A stretch of 15,868 bases of DNA from an uncultured Ruaniaceae bacterium (GTDB taxonomy: Bacteria; Actinomycetota; Actinomycetes; Actinomycetales; Beutenbergiaceae). The notes beneath the pieces are model-generated. The model saw nothing but the letters and a program-made list of their open reading frames with translations. It was not told where the DNA came from and did no database searches. Location: positions 1-15,868 of the forward strand of contig CALKWS010000238.1 of NCBI GenBank assembly GCA_938004115.1. The letters are read 5' to 3'. A program made the translations under genes and the position numbers. Within the stretch, counting starts at the first letter, position 1. The number at the start of each line of letters is the position of its first letter. This document shows, one piece after another, positions 15,617-15,868 of the stretch.

Positions 15617-15807
15617 TGACAACTCCTCACATGTGCAGGAATGAAGGTGCAGTGCAGGCCAGGTCCAGACCGCGCGGGGTGGTGCTGCGCAGGTGTCCGG
15701 TTCGTTCCGCCAACCTCTCCGATCTCCGGTGATCGCGCTGCATGTCGCGCAGACCGTCGCCGCTTGCAAGCGCTTGCACCCTATGGGGGAGTGCGCAGTG
15801 GTGTCAA
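15617..15807 (-). promoter_or_regulatory. Promoter and leader of the right-hand propeller gene
   Basis: Read leftwards, TTGACA (15807 to 15802), 18 bp and TAGGGT (15783 to 15778) form a strong promoter. The perfect operator starts inside the last base of the -10 box. The leader to the TTG start is about 155 nt and shows no recognised structure. The arrangement copies that of the FIMAH propeller gene. Confidence 0.7.
15765..15778. promoter_or_regulatory. LacI-type operator, site 6 (perfect)
   Basis: TGCAAGCGCTTGCA is a perfect 14-bp palindrome, the best of the six sites. It touches the TAGGGT -10 box on the minus strand and should block transcription initiation of the right-hand propeller gene when bound. 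Confidence 0.85.
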
Positions 15808-15868
15808 CGCCGGCTGAGGGCCGATCCGACCGCCTCCCGGCTGGGTCGCGCCGCCACGGTCGCTCCGC
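15804..15868 (-). CDS. Possible 3' end of an unidentified gene at the window edge
   Basis: Read leftwards from the edge, one frame is open with G/C-rich third positions and ends in TGA at 15806-15804, giving a tail like TVAARPSREAVGSALSRR. About 20 residues are too few to identify it. The stop overlaps the -35 box proposed for the propeller gene, which weakens the case. It could also be non-coding. Confidence 0.22.
   Translation of the reverse strand, partial: GATVAARPSREAVGSALSRR

Noticed and set aside
15617..15769. ATG start for the right-hand propeller at 15769
   Set aside because: It lies within the operator, has no ribosome binding site that fits, and would add a cysteine-rich stretch before a clear signal peptide that starts at TTG 15616.
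15783..15868. Plus-strand open frame starting at ATG 15783
   Set aside because: It starts inside the promoter of the propeller gene, lacks a ribosome binding site, and reads as low-information Arg/Ser-rich sequence.

Overview
The window looks like chromosomal DNA of a high-GC actinobacterium. The codons are strongly G/C-ending, operons are packed with ATGA start/stop overlaps, terminators are GC-rich hairpins without U-tracts, the -10 boxes are of the TAGGTT type, and operators of LacI type are common. A member of the Micrococcales would fit, but that is a guess. There are no RNA genes, CRISPR arrays, insertion sequences or phage genes.

Layout. (1) 1-1935 (+): 3' part of a large beta-propeller protein with a helical C-terminal domain of FIMAH type. 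(2) 2110-6207: four Gfo/Idh/MocA-family NAD(P)-dependent oxidoreductases in two divergent two-gene operons (4019->2110 and 4181->6207), driven from a 161-bp control region with two palindromic operators. (3) 6291-7763 (-): a DUF4127 protein. It diverges from a two-gene operon (7883-10200, +) encoding a D-2-hydroxyacid dehydrogenase and an enolase-superfamily (mandelate racemase/muconate lactonizing type) enzyme; another operator lies between. (4) 10350-12713 and 13187-15616 (both -): two secreted beta-propeller proteins, each with its own promoter and operator. The first ends in the same FIMAH-type domain as the protein at the left edge. The second ends in a cysteine-containing repeat tail that looks like a small beta-helix.

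How it may work together. Every complete transcription unit carries at least one TGCAAnCGnTTGCA-like palindrome (six in all), so the locus is probably one LacI-family regulon. Exported propeller proteins next to cytoplasmic sugar-type dehydrogenases, an enolase-superfamily dehydratase/epimerase and a 2-hydroxyacid dehydrogenase suggest a dedicated pathway for a glycan, glycoside or sugar acid. I see no glycoside hydrolase, transporter or kinase in the window, so the substrate cannot be named. The least described parts are the three paralogous propellers with exchangeable C-terminal modules, the DUF4127 protein, and the co-regulated four-dehydrogenase set.

Other structure: two perfect long hairpins between convergent genes, a 26-bp tandem duplication at the end of one operon, and an array of seven degenerate repeats at exactly 17-bp spacing at the end of another.
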